Below, one piece after another: positions 44,851 to 53,919 of a DNA stretch of 64,000 bases. The notes beneath the pieces were generated by a model that worked only from the letters and a program-made list of their open reading frames with translations, was not told where the DNA came from and made no database searches. The position numbers and the translations under genes are program-made. This DNA is from DASXQK01 sp963724385 (GTDB taxonomy: Bacteria > Pseudomonadota > Alphaproteobacteria > Dongiales > Dongiaceae): contig CAVRUJ010000002.1 of assembly GCA_963724385.1 (NCBI GenBank), positions 124,001-188,000 of the forward strand, given 5' to 3'. How positions within the stretch are numbered: the stretch's first letter is position 1; every line of letters starts with the position of its first letter.

Positions 44851-45576
44851 CTAGCGAAGATTCTCGTCGGCCTTGTAGGTCGAGAAGTCGACCATCCGGC
44901 CGAGCACCTGGAGATAGGCGACGAGCGCGTCCATCTCGGTGATGGTCCCCGGATTGCCCGCGTAGTCCCTGGCGATGGCGCCCGGATAGCGCTTGATCAG
45001 ATCCGCCACGCCAGGATCATCGGGATTGTCCTGGGCCCTGAGGTCGGCCAGCGCATCGGCGATCATGTCGCCACTGTATGGCACACCGACATCGCGGTTC
45101 GCCTTGAGGTCATTGACGATCTGGGAGGTGTCGAGCTTCGCCTCGGCGAGGAAGGCATAGCTCGGCATGATCGATTCCGGGACCAGGCTGCGCGGGTCTT
45201 CGAGATGGGCGACCTGCCAATCGTCGGAATAGCGGCCGCCGACGCGGGCGAGATCCGGCCCGTTGCGCTTGGAGCCCCACTGGAAGGGATGGTCGTACAT
45301 GCTTTCGGCCGCCAGGCTGTAGTGGCCGTAGCGCTCCAGCTCGTCGCGGAAGGGGCGGATCATCTGGCTGTGGCAGAGATAGCAGCCTTCGCGGACGTAG
45401 ATGTTCCGCCCGGCCAGCTCCAGCGGCGTGTAGGGGCGCACGCCGCCCACCTTTTCGATCGTGCTGCTGAGGTAGAAGGTGGGCGCGATCTCCACCAGCC
45501 CGCCGATGGCGACCACGATCAGGATGCCGACCAGCAGCAGCAGGGAATTGCGTTCGATCTGTTCGTGCTTGATCAC
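44851..45576 (-). CDS. ccoO: cbb3 cytochrome c oxidase subunit II CcoO
   Basis: 241-residue monoheme cytochrome c. N-terminal anchor (NSLLLLVGILIVVAIGGLVE), heme site CYLCH in NIYVREGCYLCHSQMIRPF, YDHPFQWGSKRNGPDLARVG and Met ligand in ESIMPSYAFL. Passes electrons to CcoN. Lies 12 bases after ccoN. Confidence 0.96.
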   Translation of the reverse strand: MIKHEQIERNSLLLLVGILIVVAIGGLVEIAPTFYLSSTIEKVGGVRPYTPLELAGRNIYVREGCYLCHSQMIRPFRDELERYGHYSLAAESMYDHPFQWGSKRNGPDLARVGGRYSDDWQVAHLEDPRSLVPESIMPSYAFLAEAKLDTSQIVNDLKANRDVGVPYSGDMIADALADLRAQDNPDDPGVADLIKRYPGAIARDYAGNPGTITEMDALVAYLQVLGRMVDFSTYKADENLR

Positions 45577-45588
45577 GGCAATCCCTCC

Positions 45589-47190
45589 CTAGGCGCGGAC
45601 GACGGCGGGGCTGGCCGGCGCAGGCATCGCTTCAACAGCGACATCGCCCCGCGCGGTGCGCCACAGGTTGTAGGCCATGATGATGGCGCCGCTCAGGTAC
45701 AGCACCCCGCCGAGCGTGCGGATGATGTAGAAGGGATGCATGGCGGCGACGGACTCGGCGAAGGAGTACGCAAGGAAGCCATTCTTGTCGTAGGCCCGCC
45801 ACATCAACCCCTGCGTGATGCCTGCGGCCCACATAGACGTGACGTAGAACACGATTCCCAAGGTCGCGATCCAGAAATGCCAGTTCACAAGCTTCAGCGA
45901 GTAGAGCTGCTTGCGTCCGAACATCTGGGGCGCCAGGCAATAGAGCGCGCCGAAGCTGACGAAGCCGACCCAACCCAGCGTGCCCGAATGGACATGGGCG
46001 ATGCCCCAGTCGGTGTAATGGCTGAGCGCGTTCACCGACTTGATGGACATCACCGGCCCTTCGAAGGTCGACATGCCGTAGAAGGCGACGGAGATGATCA
46101 GCATGCGCAAGACCGGGTCGGTGCGCAGCTTGTCCCAGGCGCCCGAGAGCGTCATGAGGCCGTTGATCATGCCGCCCCAGGAGGGCATCCAGAGCATGAT
46201 CGAGAAGGTCATGCCGAGAGTCTGGGCCCAGTCCGGCAGGGCGGTGTAGTGCAGGTGATGGGGGCCGGCCCAGATATAGAGAAAGATCAGCGACCAGAAA
46301 TGGACGATGGAGAGGCGGTAGGAATAGACCGGCCGCTCGGCCCGCTTGGGAACGAAGTAGTACATGATGCCGAGGAAGCCGGCGGTGAGGAAGAAGCCGA
46401 CGGCGTTGTGGCCATACCACCACTGGATCATCGCATCCGAGACGCCGGAGAAGAGCGAATAGCTCTTGGAGCCGAAGAAGCTCGCCGGCCAGGTCAGGTT
46501 GTTGACGATGTGCAGCATCGCCACGGTGACGATGAAGGCGAGATAAAACCAGTTGGCGACGTAGATATGCGGTTCCTTCCGGCGCATCAGCGTGCCGAGG
46601 AATACCAGCAGATAGACGACCCAGACGATAGTAAGCCAGATATCCGTGTACCATTCGGGTTCGGCGTATTCGCGCGCCTTGGTGACGCCCATGACGTAGC
46701 CGGTCGCGGCCAGCACGATGAACAGCTGATAGCCCCAGAAGACGAACCAGGGCGCATAGTCGCCGACGAGGCGCGCCCGGCAGGTGCGCTGCACGACGTG
46801 GAAGGAGGTCGCCAGCAGCACATTGCCGCCGAAGGCGAAGATCACGGCCGAGGTGTGGACCGGACGCAAGCGTCCGAAATTCAGCCAGGGCAGTCCGAAA
46901 TTGAGGGCCGGAAAGGACATCTCGAGGGCGAGATAAACGCCGACCGCGAGCCCGACCAGCCCCCAGAACATGGCAGCGACGATGCCCGTGCGCACGATCG
47001 CATCGTTGTAGCCGGTCTCGTCCCGGCCCTTGCGGTCGTATTCGCGCTTGATCACCGCGAACACCGCAAGAACGCAAGCCGCGGCGAAAATCATGCCGTG
47101 AACGGCGAAGGGCGTATCAACGGCGTTGGCTGAGAGAATGAGGCCGAGCAAGGTGCCCAGGCCCAGAAGCAAAATAACGACCCAATTCAT
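45589..47190 (-). CDS. ccoN: cbb3 cytochrome c oxidase subunit I CcoN
   Basis: 533-residue catalytic subunit with about 12-14 helices; reduces O2 at a heme b3-CuB site with high affinity. Conserved histidines appear in VHTSAVIFAFGGN, QWWYGHNAVGFFLTAGFLG, WAGPHHLHYTALPDWAQ and HVHSGTLGWVGF. Other cbb3 markers are YSYRLSIVHFW and GPVMSIKSVNALSHYTDW. ATG 47190. First gene of an eight-gene operon ccoNOQPGHIS. An FNR/FixK palindrome 61 bases upstream predicts induction at low oxygen. Confidence 0.97.
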   Translation of the reverse strand: MNWVVILLLGLGTLLGLILSANAVDTPFAVHGMIFAAACVLAVFAVIKREYDRKGRDETGYNDAIVRTGIVAAMFWGLVGLAVGVYLALEMSFPALNFGLPWLNFGRLRPVHTSAVIFAFGGNVLLATSFHVVQRTCRARLVGDYAPWFVFWGYQLFIVLAATGYVMGVTKAREYAEPEWYTDIWLTIVWVVYLLVFLGTLMRRKEPHIYVANWFYLAFIVTVAMLHIVNNLTWPASFFGSKSYSLFSGVSDAMIQWWYGHNAVGFFLTAGFLGIMYYFVPKRAERPVYSYRLSIVHFWSLIFLYIWAGPHHLHYTALPDWAQTLGMTFSIMLWMPSWGGMINGLMTLSGAWDKLRTDPVLRMLIISVAFYGMSTFEGPVMSIKSVNALSHYTDWGIAHVHSGTLGWVGFVSFGALYCLAPQMFGRKQLYSLKLVNWHFWIATLGIVFYVTSMWAAGITQGLMWRAYDKNGFLAYSFAESVAAMHPFYIIRTLGGVLYLSGAIIMAYNLWRTARGDVAVEAMPAPASPAVVRA

Positions 47191-47250
47191 GAGATTCGGT
47201 CCCCAATTCTGAGCTCGCGAGACCAGTGCAGGTTGGGGGCCGCAGGGGCA

Positions 47251-47264
47251 TTGATCTACATCAA
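47251..47264. promoter_or_regulatory. FNR/FixK/Anr binding site
   Basis: TTGATCTACATCAA is a perfect match to the palindrome TTGAT-N4-ATCAA. It lies about midway between the divergent ccoN (start 47190) and acyl-CoA synthetase (start 47321) genes, 61 and 57 bases away, so one site could serve both promoters. Confidence 0.85.
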
Positions 47265-47320
47265 GGCCCTCGCCGAGATGTCACTTGCAGCCATTCAAAC
47301 CAGCAGGCACAACCCGGGCG

Positions 47321-49987
47321 ATGACCATCCGGAACCTCGACAAGCTGCTGGCGCCGCGATCGGTGGCGCTCATCGGCGCCAGCGATCGGCCGGGCACCAT
47401 CGGCCATACCATGGTCCGCAACATGCTGGGCGGCTTCCGCGGCCGGGTCATGCTGGTCAACCCGAAGCATCGGGAACTCGAGGGCCTGGCCTGCTTTCCC
47501 GATGTCGCCGGCCTTCCCGAGGCGCCCGACCTGGCCGTGATCGCCACGCCGGCGCCGACCTTGCCGGGCCTGATCGCCGAGCTTGGCGCTCGCGGCTGCA
47601 AGGCCGCCGTCGTCATCTCGGCGGGTTTCGCCGGACCGGAGGGAGGCGCCCTTAAGCAGGCGATGCTGGATGCGGCCAAGCCCCATCTGCTGCGCCTTCT
47701 CGGCCCAAATTGCGTCGGCGTGCTGGCGCCCGGGATCGGCCTCAACGCCGGCTTCGCCCATCTCTCGCCTCCGGCCGGCCGCATCGCCTTTCTCGCCCAA
47801 TCGGGCGCCATCGTCACCTCGGTGATCGATTGGGCCGTCGCCCGCGGGCTCGGCTTCTCCCAACTCGTGTCGATGGGCGAGATGCTCGACGTCGACTTCG
47901 CCGACATGTTGGACTATCTGGCCGGCGACCCGGAAACCCAGGCGGTTCTGCTCTATATCGAGAGCATCGGCAATGCGCGCAAATTCATGTCGGCGGCGCG
48001 GGCGGCCGCGCGCAGCAAGCCGGTGATCGCCATCAAGGCCGGCCGGCACGAAGAGGGCGCGAGAGCCGTGATCTCCCATACCGGCGCGCTCGCCGGCGCC
48101 GACGCGGTCTATGACGCTGCCTTTCGTCGGGCGGGCGTGCTCAGGGTCTACGACCTGATCGAGCTGTTCGACGCCGTCGAGACCCTGGGCAGCGCCGGCC
48201 CGACCCATGGCGAGCGCCTTGCGATCCTGACCAATGGCGGGGGAATCGGCATCCTCGCTGCCGACGCGCTCGTGGATGCAGGCGGGCATCTGGCGGACAT
48301 CTCGGTCGAGACCCTGGCCAAGCTCGATGCCCATCTGCCGAAGATGTGGTCGCGGTCCAACCCGGTGGACATCATCGGCGATGCCGACGCCCAGCGTTAC
48401 GGGACGGCGCTCGACACTCTGTTCGCCGATCCGGCCATCGACGCGGTCTTGGTTCTCAACTGCCCCACGGCCGTGGCCGACGGCGTCGCCATCGCCGAAG
48501 CCACCTTGGCGGCCCATCGCCGGAGCGGGCGCTGCATGCTGACGAGCTGGCTCGGCGAGGCGACCGCGGTTCGCGCCCGTGCCCTGTTCGAGGCCGCCGG
48601 CGTGCCCACCTACGACACGCCGGAGGAGGCGGTCAGAGGATTCATGCATCTCGTCCGCTGGCGGCGAAGCCGTATCCAGCTGGCTGAAACGCCGCCGTCG
48701 ATTCCGCAAGACTTCCTGCCCGACCAGGCGGCTGCTCGGCGGACGATCACCGCCGCGCTCGGCCAGGGCCGGACCCTGCTCACCGGACCCGAGTCCCGCG
48801 CCGTCATCGCGGCCTATGGCATTCCGGCACTGGCCCAGCGCAAGGCCGCAGACCCGGCCGCGGCAGGGGCCGCTGCCGCCGAGCTCGGCGGCCCGGTCGC
48901 CCTCAAGATCCATTCGCCCGACATCACCCACAAATCGGACCTCGGCGGCGTCGCCCTCGGGCTGGTCGGCGCCGCAGGCGTCGCCGCCGCCGCGGAACGC
49001 ATGCTGGCCCGCGTCAAGGCCGCCAAGCCCGACGCGCGAATCGAGGGCTTCACGGTCGAACCGATGGCCGAGATGCCGGGCGGTATCGAGCTGATCCTGG
49101 GGGTGAGCGAGGACTTCCAGTTCGGCCCGGTGATGCTGTTCGGCCAGGGCGGCATTGCCGTGGAGCAATTCGCCGACCGGGCGCTGGCGCTGCCCCCTCT
49201 CAATCTGGCCTTGGCCCGGGAGATGATAAAGCAGACTCGAATCTATCGCCTGCTGCGCGGCTACCGCGACCGGCCGGCGGCCGACCTCGATGCCATCGCG
49301 CTGGCCCTGGTCAAGCTGTCCCAGCTCGTCTGCGAGATTCCCGAGGTGGTCGAGATCGACATCAACCCCCTGCTGGCCGGGCCCGCGGGCGTGCTCGCCC
49401 TCGACGCGCGGGTCAAGCTCACGGCGGCAAAGCGCGGGCTCGAAAGGCTGGCGATCCGCCCCTATCCGGTGGAGCTCGAGGAGGACGTCCGGATCGAAGA
49501 CGGGCCGGTGCTGCGCCTCAGGCCCATCCGGCCGGAGGACGAGCCCGCCCTGATGCGCTTCTTCGACCGCCTGTCGCCGGAAACCGTGCGCATGCGCTTC
49601 TTCACCTCCATGAAGCAATTGTCGCACGCGCTGGCGGCCCAACTGACCCAGATCGACTACGATCGCCAGATGGCCTTCGTGCTGGCCGAGCCGGGCCCCG
49701 CCGGGCCTTCGGAGATTCACGGGGTCGTCCGGCTCGCCGCCGATCCCGACGGCGAGCAAGCTGAATACGCCGTGACGGTCGAGGACTCCATGACCGGCCA
49801 CGGCATCGGTCGCCTGCTCATGCGCCGGCTGATCGCCTATGCCGGCAAGCGCGGCCTCAAGCAGATCTTCGGCGAGGTCCTGGCGGAGAACGCCACCATG
49901 CTGGACTTCTGCCGGCATCTCGGGTTCCGCATCGAGGCGTCGCCCGAGGGCAGCGCCCTCATGCATACGCGCCTGACCATTTCGTAG
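47321..49987 (+). CDS. NDP-forming acyl-CoA synthetase fused to GNAT acetyltransferase (Pat-like)
   Basis: 888 residues from ATG 47321. Domains in order: CoA-binding (about 1-130, VALIGASDRPGTIGHTMVRN), flavodoxin-like ligase region with the phosphohistidine in VISHTGALAGADAVYDAA, ATP-grasp (about 480-700, GGPVALKIHSPDITHKSDLG), and a C-terminal GNAT (about 720-885, RMRFFTSMKQL ... VEDSMTGHGIGRLLMRRL). Such PatZ-type proteins acetylate lysines, often inactivating acetyl-CoA synthetase; the synthetase half may be catalytic or only a sensor. The shared FNR/FixK site suggests oxygen control with cbb3 oxidase. Confidence 0.9.
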   Translation: MTIRNLDKLLAPRSVALIGASDRPGTIGHTMVRNMLGGFRGRVMLVNPKHRELEGLACFPDVAGLPEAPDLAVIATPAPTLPGLIAELGARGCKAAVVISAGFAGPEGGALKQAMLDAAKPHLLRLLGPNCVGVLAPGIGLNAGFAHLSPPAGRIAFLAQSGAIVTSVIDWAVARGLGFSQLVSMGEMLDVDFADMLDYLAGDPETQAVLLYIESIGNARKFMSAARAAARSKPVIAIKAGRHEEGARAVISHTGALAGADAVYDAAFRRAGVLRVYDLIELFDAVETLGSAGPTHGERLAILTNGGGIGILAADALVDAGGHLADISVETLAKLDAHLPKMWSRSNPVDIIGDADAQRYGTALDTLFADPAIDAVLVLNCPTAVADGVAIAEATLAAHRRSGRCMLTSWLGEATAVRARALFEAAGVPTYDTPEEAVRGFMHLVRWRRSRIQLAETPPSIPQDFLPDQAAARRTITAALGQGRTLLTGPESRAVIAAYGIPALAQRKAADPAAAGAAAAELGGPVALKIHSPDITHKSDLGGVALGLVGAAGVAAAAERMLARVKAAKPDARIEGFTVEPMAEMPGGIELILGVSEDFQFGPVMLFGQGGIAVEQFADRALALPPLNLALAREMIKQTRIYRLLRGYRDRPAADLDAIALALVKLSQLVCEIPEVVEIDINPLLAGPAGVLALDARVKLTAAKRGLERLAIRPYPVELEEDVRIEDGPVLRLRPIRPEDEPALMRFFDRLSPETVRMRFFTSMKQLSHALAAQLTQIDYDRQMAFVLAEPGPAGPSEIHGVVRLAADPDGEQAEYAVTVEDSMTGHGIGRLLMRRLIAYAGKRGLKQIFGEVLAENATMLDFCRHLGFRIEASPEGSALMHTRLTIS

Positions 49988-50059
49988 GTCGAGCGGGCTG
50001 CCCTATACTGGAGCCGATGCCAAGAAACCGCTCACGACCGCGCCGTTCAAGGACCCATC

Positions 50060-50833
50060 TTGGATAGCTGGAACCCGGCCCAATACCATCGCTTCGCCGA
50101 TGCGCGCCAGCGGCCAGCGGCCGATCTTCTCGCCCGCGTTCCGCTCGCCGCGCCGAAGACGATCTATGATCTCGGCTGCGGCACAGGCAAGTCTACAGTC
50201 CTGCTGACCGAGCGCTGGCCCGGCGTCTGCGTGACGGGGATCAACTCCTCGCCCGCCATGCTGGCGGTGGCGCGGCAGGATCTTCCCGGTCTCGCCTTCA
50301 TCGAGGCCGACATAGCGACCTGGAGCCCGCCCCAACCGGCCGACCTCCTGTTCAGCAACGCCACCCTGCATTGGCTCGACGACCACCGAACCCTGTTTCC
50401 GCGCCTTCTCTGCAACGTCGCGCCGGAAGGCCGGCTGGCCGTGCAAATGCCGCACAATTTCGACCAGCCGACGCATCAGGCCATGCTGGCTGCCGCCGAG
50501 GCCGGGCCTTGGCGCGAGCGCCTGCGCCCGCATCTGCGCCCCGCACCGGTCGCAGCGGCCGAGACCTATCACACCTTTCTGGCGCCCCTGGCGGCGGAGC
50601 TCGACATCTGGGAGACGACCTATCTCCACGCCTTGACCGGCCCGAACCCGGTGGTCGAATGGACCAAGGGCGCATCGCTGAAGCCTCTACTCGATGCCCT
50701 CGAAAGCCCTTGGCGCGAAGCCTTCGAGGCCGACTATCGCGCGCGGATTGCCAAGGCCTATCCACCGGAGAGCGACGGCCGGACGCTTCTGCCCTTCAAG
50801 CGCCTCTTCATCGTGGCGAAGCGCGGTTCGTGA
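50060..50833 (+). CDS. tam: Trans-aconitate 2-methyltransferase
   Basis: 257-residue SAM-dependent enzyme that methylates trans-aconitate, a spontaneous inhibitor of aconitase. Starts MDSWNPAQYHRFADARQRPA, typical of Tam; SAM motif TIYDLGCGTGKSTVLL, then LFSNATLHWLDDH and AVQMPHNFDQPTHQ, which are Tam markers, and the C-terminal KGASLKPLLDAL and LLPFKRLFIVAKR. The start is TTG 50060, as no ATG is available at the conserved N-terminus. Overlaps the waaF start by 4 bases. Confidence 0.88.
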   Translation: MDSWNPAQYHRFADARQRPAADLLARVPLAAPKTIYDLGCGTGKSTVLLTERWPGVCVTGINSSPAMLAVARQDLPGLAFIEADIATWSPPQPADLLFSNATLHWLDDHRTLFPRLLCNVAPEGRLAVQMPHNFDQPTHQAMLAAAEAGPWRERLRPHLRPAPVAAAETYHTFLAPLAAELDIWETTYLHALTGPNPVVEWTKGASLKPLLDALESPWREAFEADYRARIAKAYPPESDGRTLLPFKRLFIVAKRGS

Positions 50834-51948
50834 CGGCCCAGCCCAGTCGAATCCTCATCGTCGGCCCCGCCTGGGTCGGCGACATGGTGATGGCCGAGAG
50901 CCTCTTCGCCATGGTGAAGCGCCGGCACCCGGGCGCGCGGCTCGAGGTGCTGGCGCCGCGCTGGACCCTGCCGCTGCTGCAATTCATGCCGGAAGTGGAT
51001 GAAGGGATTCCCCTGCCCTTCGGCCACGGCGAGTTGAACCTGATGGGCCGGCGCCGGCTTGGCCGGGCGCTGGCTGCCCGCCGCTACGATCTCGCACTCG
51101 TGCTGCCCGGCTCGTTGAAATCGGCGCTGGTTCCCTATTGGGCCGGTGCCGCCGAGCGGCGCGGTTACGGCGGTTTGCTGCGCCGGTTGCTGCTGACCGA
51201 TGCAAGGACCAAGACAGCGCGGCCGCAGGTCGAAAGTTTCTGCGCGCTTGTGGAAAATGCCCGGGCCGTATCGGCGCAAGCCGAACCACCTCTTTCGTCA
51301 CCCCCGCGAAAGCGGGGGTCCATGACGCGGATGGATTCCCGCTTTCGCGGGAATGACGATAGGGGGTTAGAGGCGCAGGATTCGAGCGGGACCGGCAATG
51401 GGGAAACCGAGCGGCCGAAACTGGCGGTTCCCCCGGGCGCCATCGACAAGGCGCTGGCCAATCTCGGTCTTTCGCGCCCGACTGCGCCGCTGCTCGCGCT
51501 CGCGCCGGGCGCGGAATATGGACCGGCCAAGCGCTGGCCGCCCCGGCACTTCGCGGCTCTGGCAGCGGCCAAGCAGGCCGATGGCTGGCAAGTCTGGCTG
51601 TTCGGCTCCGCCGGCGATCGCGAGGCGGCGGCGGCCATCTCCGCGACCGTCGATCTCACAGGGCGCACGAGCCTGGACCAGGCCGTGGCCCTGCTTAGCC
51701 TCGCCGATGCGGTGGTCAGCAATGATTCGGGCTTGATGCATGTGGCCGCGGCTCTCGACCGGCCTCAAGTCGCGCTGTTCGGCCCCTCGGACCCGCTGCG
51801 CACGGGCCCACGCAATCCCGCGGCGCGCGTGTTGCGCCTCGGCCTCGAATGCAGCCCCTGCAACAAGCGGGTCTGCCCTCTCGGTCATCATCGGTGCCTC
51901 GAGGATCTCACGCCTGAACGGGCCTTGGCGGCGCTTTCCCCGCGATGA
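50830..51948 (+). CDS. waaF: Lipopolysaccharide heptosyltransferase II, with an in-frame repeat insertion
   Basis: 372 residues from GTG 50830, which overlaps the tam stop (GTGA). GT-B glycosyltransferase family 9 adding the second heptose to the LPS inner core. N-domain: RILIVGPAWVGDMVMAESLF and HPGARLEVLAPRW; C-domain: LALAPGAEYGPAKRWPPRHF and VVSNDSGLMHVAAALDRP. Residues about 156-177 (SPPRKRGSMTRMDSRFRGND) are encoded by a dispersed palindromic repeat inserted in frame between the two domains, which is not part of the family. The stop overlaps the waaC start (ATGA). Confidence 0.9.
   Translation: MTAQPSRILIVGPAWVGDMVMAESLFAMVKRRHPGARLEVLAPRWTLPLLQFMPEVDEGIPLPFGHGELNLMGRRRLGRALAARRYDLALVLPGSLKSALVPYWAGAAERRGYGGLLRRLLLTDARTKTARPQVESFCALVENARAVSAQAEPPLSSPPRKRGSMTRMDSRFRGNDDRGLEAQDSSGTGNGETERPKLAVPPGAIDKALANLGLSRPTAPLLALAPGAEYGPAKRWPPRHFAALAAAKQADGWQVWLFGSAGDREAAAAISATVDLTGRTSLDQAVALLSLADAVVSNDSGLMHVAAALDRPQVALFGPSDPLRTGPRNPAARVLRLGLECSPCNKRVCPLGHHRCLEDLTPERALAALSPR
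51297..51358. repeat. Palindromic repeat inserted in waaF
   Basis: GTCA-CCCCCGCGAAAGCGGGGG ... TTCCCGCTTTCGCGGGAA-TGAC: two small hairpins (51301-51318 and 51337-51352) whose arms are also complementary to each other. This type of element is common between genes in proteobacteria. Here it lies inside an intact reading frame, encoding about 21 residues. Confidence 0.85.
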
Positions 51949-52970
51949 GGCTCCTGCTGATCAAGACTTCGTCGCTTGGCGACGTCCTGCAGACCCTGCC
52001 GGCGGTGAGCGATGCCTGTCGGGCGCGGGACGACCTCGACATCGACTGGGTGGTGGAGGCTCCCTTCGCGTCCGTTCCTGCCTGGCACCCGCGCGTGCGC
52101 AAGGTGATCCCGGTCAGCATCCGCCGCTGGCGCCGCGAACCGCGGCTCTCAGAGATGGCGGCGCTTGTCCGCGAGCTGCGCTCGCGGCGCTACGACCTTG
52201 TCATCGATGCCCAGGGGCTGATGAAAAGCGCCCTTCTCGGCCTGGTCGCCAAGGGTCCCGTGGCCGGGCTCGATTTCGCCTCGGCCCGGGAGGGCGTGGC
52301 GGCGATCGCCTACGGCAGACGGTTCGCCGTGCCGCGCGACATGCATGCGGTCGAGCGCACGCGGATGCTCTTTGCCGCCGCCCTTGATTATGCCCGTCCC
52401 ATCGGGCCCGCCGACTATGGCCTGCCGCAAACGCCGGCACCCGCCCGCCCGCGCTTGCTGATGCTCCATGGCGCGACCTGGGCCAGCAAGCGATGGCCCG
52501 AGGAATACTGGAGCGAGCTTGCGGGTCGTGCACTCGGTGCCGGCATCGAGGCGGCCCTTCGCTGGCACGACGAAGAGGAAAAAGCCTCGGCCGAGCGCAT
52601 CGCCGCCGCTGCGCCCGGCACGCTTGTGCTGCCGGCCGCCGATCTGCAGACGCTGCGCAAGGTGATCGCCGGGGCCAGCGTCGTCGCTGCCAACGACAGC
52701 GGCCCCGCTCACCTGGCCGCCGCTCTCGCCGTGCCAGGGGTCACGGTCTACGGCTCGACAAGGCCCGCCCACAACGGCACTTATGGCGCCGGGCAAATCC
52801 ATCTCGCCGCCGACTTCCCCTGCTCGCCCTGCCGCAGCCGGACCTGCCTTTATCGGGGGCCGGCGGCGGTGAAGCCGGCCTGCTACGCCAGCGTCCCGCC
52901 GGCAAAGGTCTGGGATGCCGTCGCGGGGCTCCTCAGCGATAGGGGTCGAGCGCTTCCAGGTAATTCGTGA
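51945..52970 (+). CDS. waaC: Lipopolysaccharide heptosyltransferase I
   Basis: 341 residues. GT9 enzyme adding the first heptose to Kdo-lipid A. N-domain MRLLLIKTSSLGDVLQTLPA and IDWVVEAPFASV; QGLMKSALL; acceptor/donor region LMLHGATWASKRWPEEYW and VVAANDSGPAHLAAALAVP, with a final cysteine-rich CSPCRSRTC loop. ATG overlaps the waaF stop. Its last 38 bases overlap the convergent hldD gene. Confidence 0.93.
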   Translation: MRLLLIKTSSLGDVLQTLPAVSDACRARDDLDIDWVVEAPFASVPAWHPRVRKVIPVSIRRWRREPRLSEMAALVRELRSRRYDLVIDAQGLMKSALLGLVAKGPVAGLDFASAREGVAAIAYGRRFAVPRDMHAVERTRMLFAAALDYARPIGPADYGLPQTPAPARPRLLMLHGATWASKRWPEEYWSELAGRALGAGIEAALRWHDEEEKASAERIAAAAPGTLVLPAADLQTLRKVIAGASVVAANDSGPAHLAAALAVPGVTVYGSTRPAHNGTYGAGQIHLAADFPCSPCRSRTCLYRGPAAVKPACYASVPPAKVWDAVAGLLSDRGRALPGNS

Positions 52971-53919
52971 CGTAGTCGGCCACGGCCTCGTCCAGGCCCG
53001 TGAACGGACGCTCGTAGCCGGCTGCCCTGAGGCGCGCCATGGGCGCCTCGGTGAAGTTCTGGTAGCCCGGCTTGAGCGAGTCCGGCATGTCGAAGAACTC
53101 GACCGGAAGATTGAGCCTCGGCAAGCTTTGCTGCACGGCTTGGGCCAGGTCGAGGAAGCTGCGCGCCTTGCCGCTGCCGAGATTGAACAGACCGCTCACC
53201 TTCGGATTGTCGAGCAACCAGAGCACCGCCTCGGCGCAGTCCCGGACATAAATGAAATCCCGCTTCTGCGCGCCATCGGCGTAAACGGGATCGTTCGATT
53301 TGAACAAGCGCAGCCGTCCGATGCCGCGCGCCTGGGCATGGAGCTGTACCGCCACGCTGCGCATCGCGCCCTTGTGATATTCGTTGGGCCCGAAAACGTT
53401 GAAGAACTTGAGCCCGACCCATTGGGGCGGCTTAGGCTCGCCGAGCGCGACGCGCCGCGCGATGCTGCGGTCGACCAGATGCTTGCTCCAGGCATAGCCG
53501 TTCAGCGGCCGGAGCCTGGCGAGCGCCTCGGGTCGGCCGTCGTCATCGAAGCCGGCCGAGCCGTCGCCATAAGTCGCGGCCGAAGAGGCATAGATGAAGG
53601 GCTTCTCCAAGGCCGCACAGGCCTGCCAGAGCGTCAGGCTCGAGCGCACGTTCATCTCGGCCAGGCGGTCGGCGTCGGTCTCCGTCGTGGCCGAGATGGC
53701 GCCCATATGCACCACGGCCCGGACCTGCGCGCGGTTGCGATGCAGCCAGTCGAGGCAATCCTCCGGCGCCACCAGCTCGTGGATCTCGTGCCTGACGAGG
53801 TTCTGCCATTTATCGCCGGTGCCGAGGCTGTCGCAGATCGCGACCCGCTCCCCGCGATCTGACAGCGCGGCGACGATGTTGGAGCCGATGAAGCCCGCCC
53901 CGCCGGTGACCAGGATCAC
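52933..53919 (-). CDS. hldD: ADP-glyceromanno-heptose 6-epimerase
   Basis: 328-residue short-chain epimerase making ADP-L-glycero-D-manno-heptose for LPS. NADP-binding MILVTGGAGFIGSNIVAAL, SSAATYGDGSAGF, catalytic Tyr-Lys in LNGYAWSKHLVD, and VGLKFFNVFGPNEYHKGAMRS (an HldD hallmark). Its ATG overlaps the hldE stop by 4 bases. Tail-to-tail overlap with waaC. Confidence 0.95.
   Translation of the reverse strand: MILVTGGAGFIGSNIVAALSDRGERVAICDSLGTGDKWQNLVRHEIHELVAPEDCLDWLHRNRAQVRAVVHMGAISATTETDADRLAEMNVRSSLTLWQACAALEKPFIYASSAATYGDGSAGFDDDGRPEALARLRPLNGYAWSKHLVDRSIARRVALGEPKPPQWVGLKFFNVFGPNEYHKGAMRSVAVQLHAQARGIGRLRLFKSNDPVYADGAQKRDFIYVRDCAEAVLWLLDNPKVSGLFNLGSGKARSFLDLAQAVQQSLPRLNLPVEFFDMPDSLKPGYQNFTEAPMARLRAAGYERPFTGLDEAVADYVTNYLEALDPYR

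Noticed and set aside
44830..47133. 767-codon plus-strand frame over ccoO and ccoN
   Set aside because: Exact antisense of two unmistakable oxidase genes; composition rich in His, Asp and Arg without any domain.
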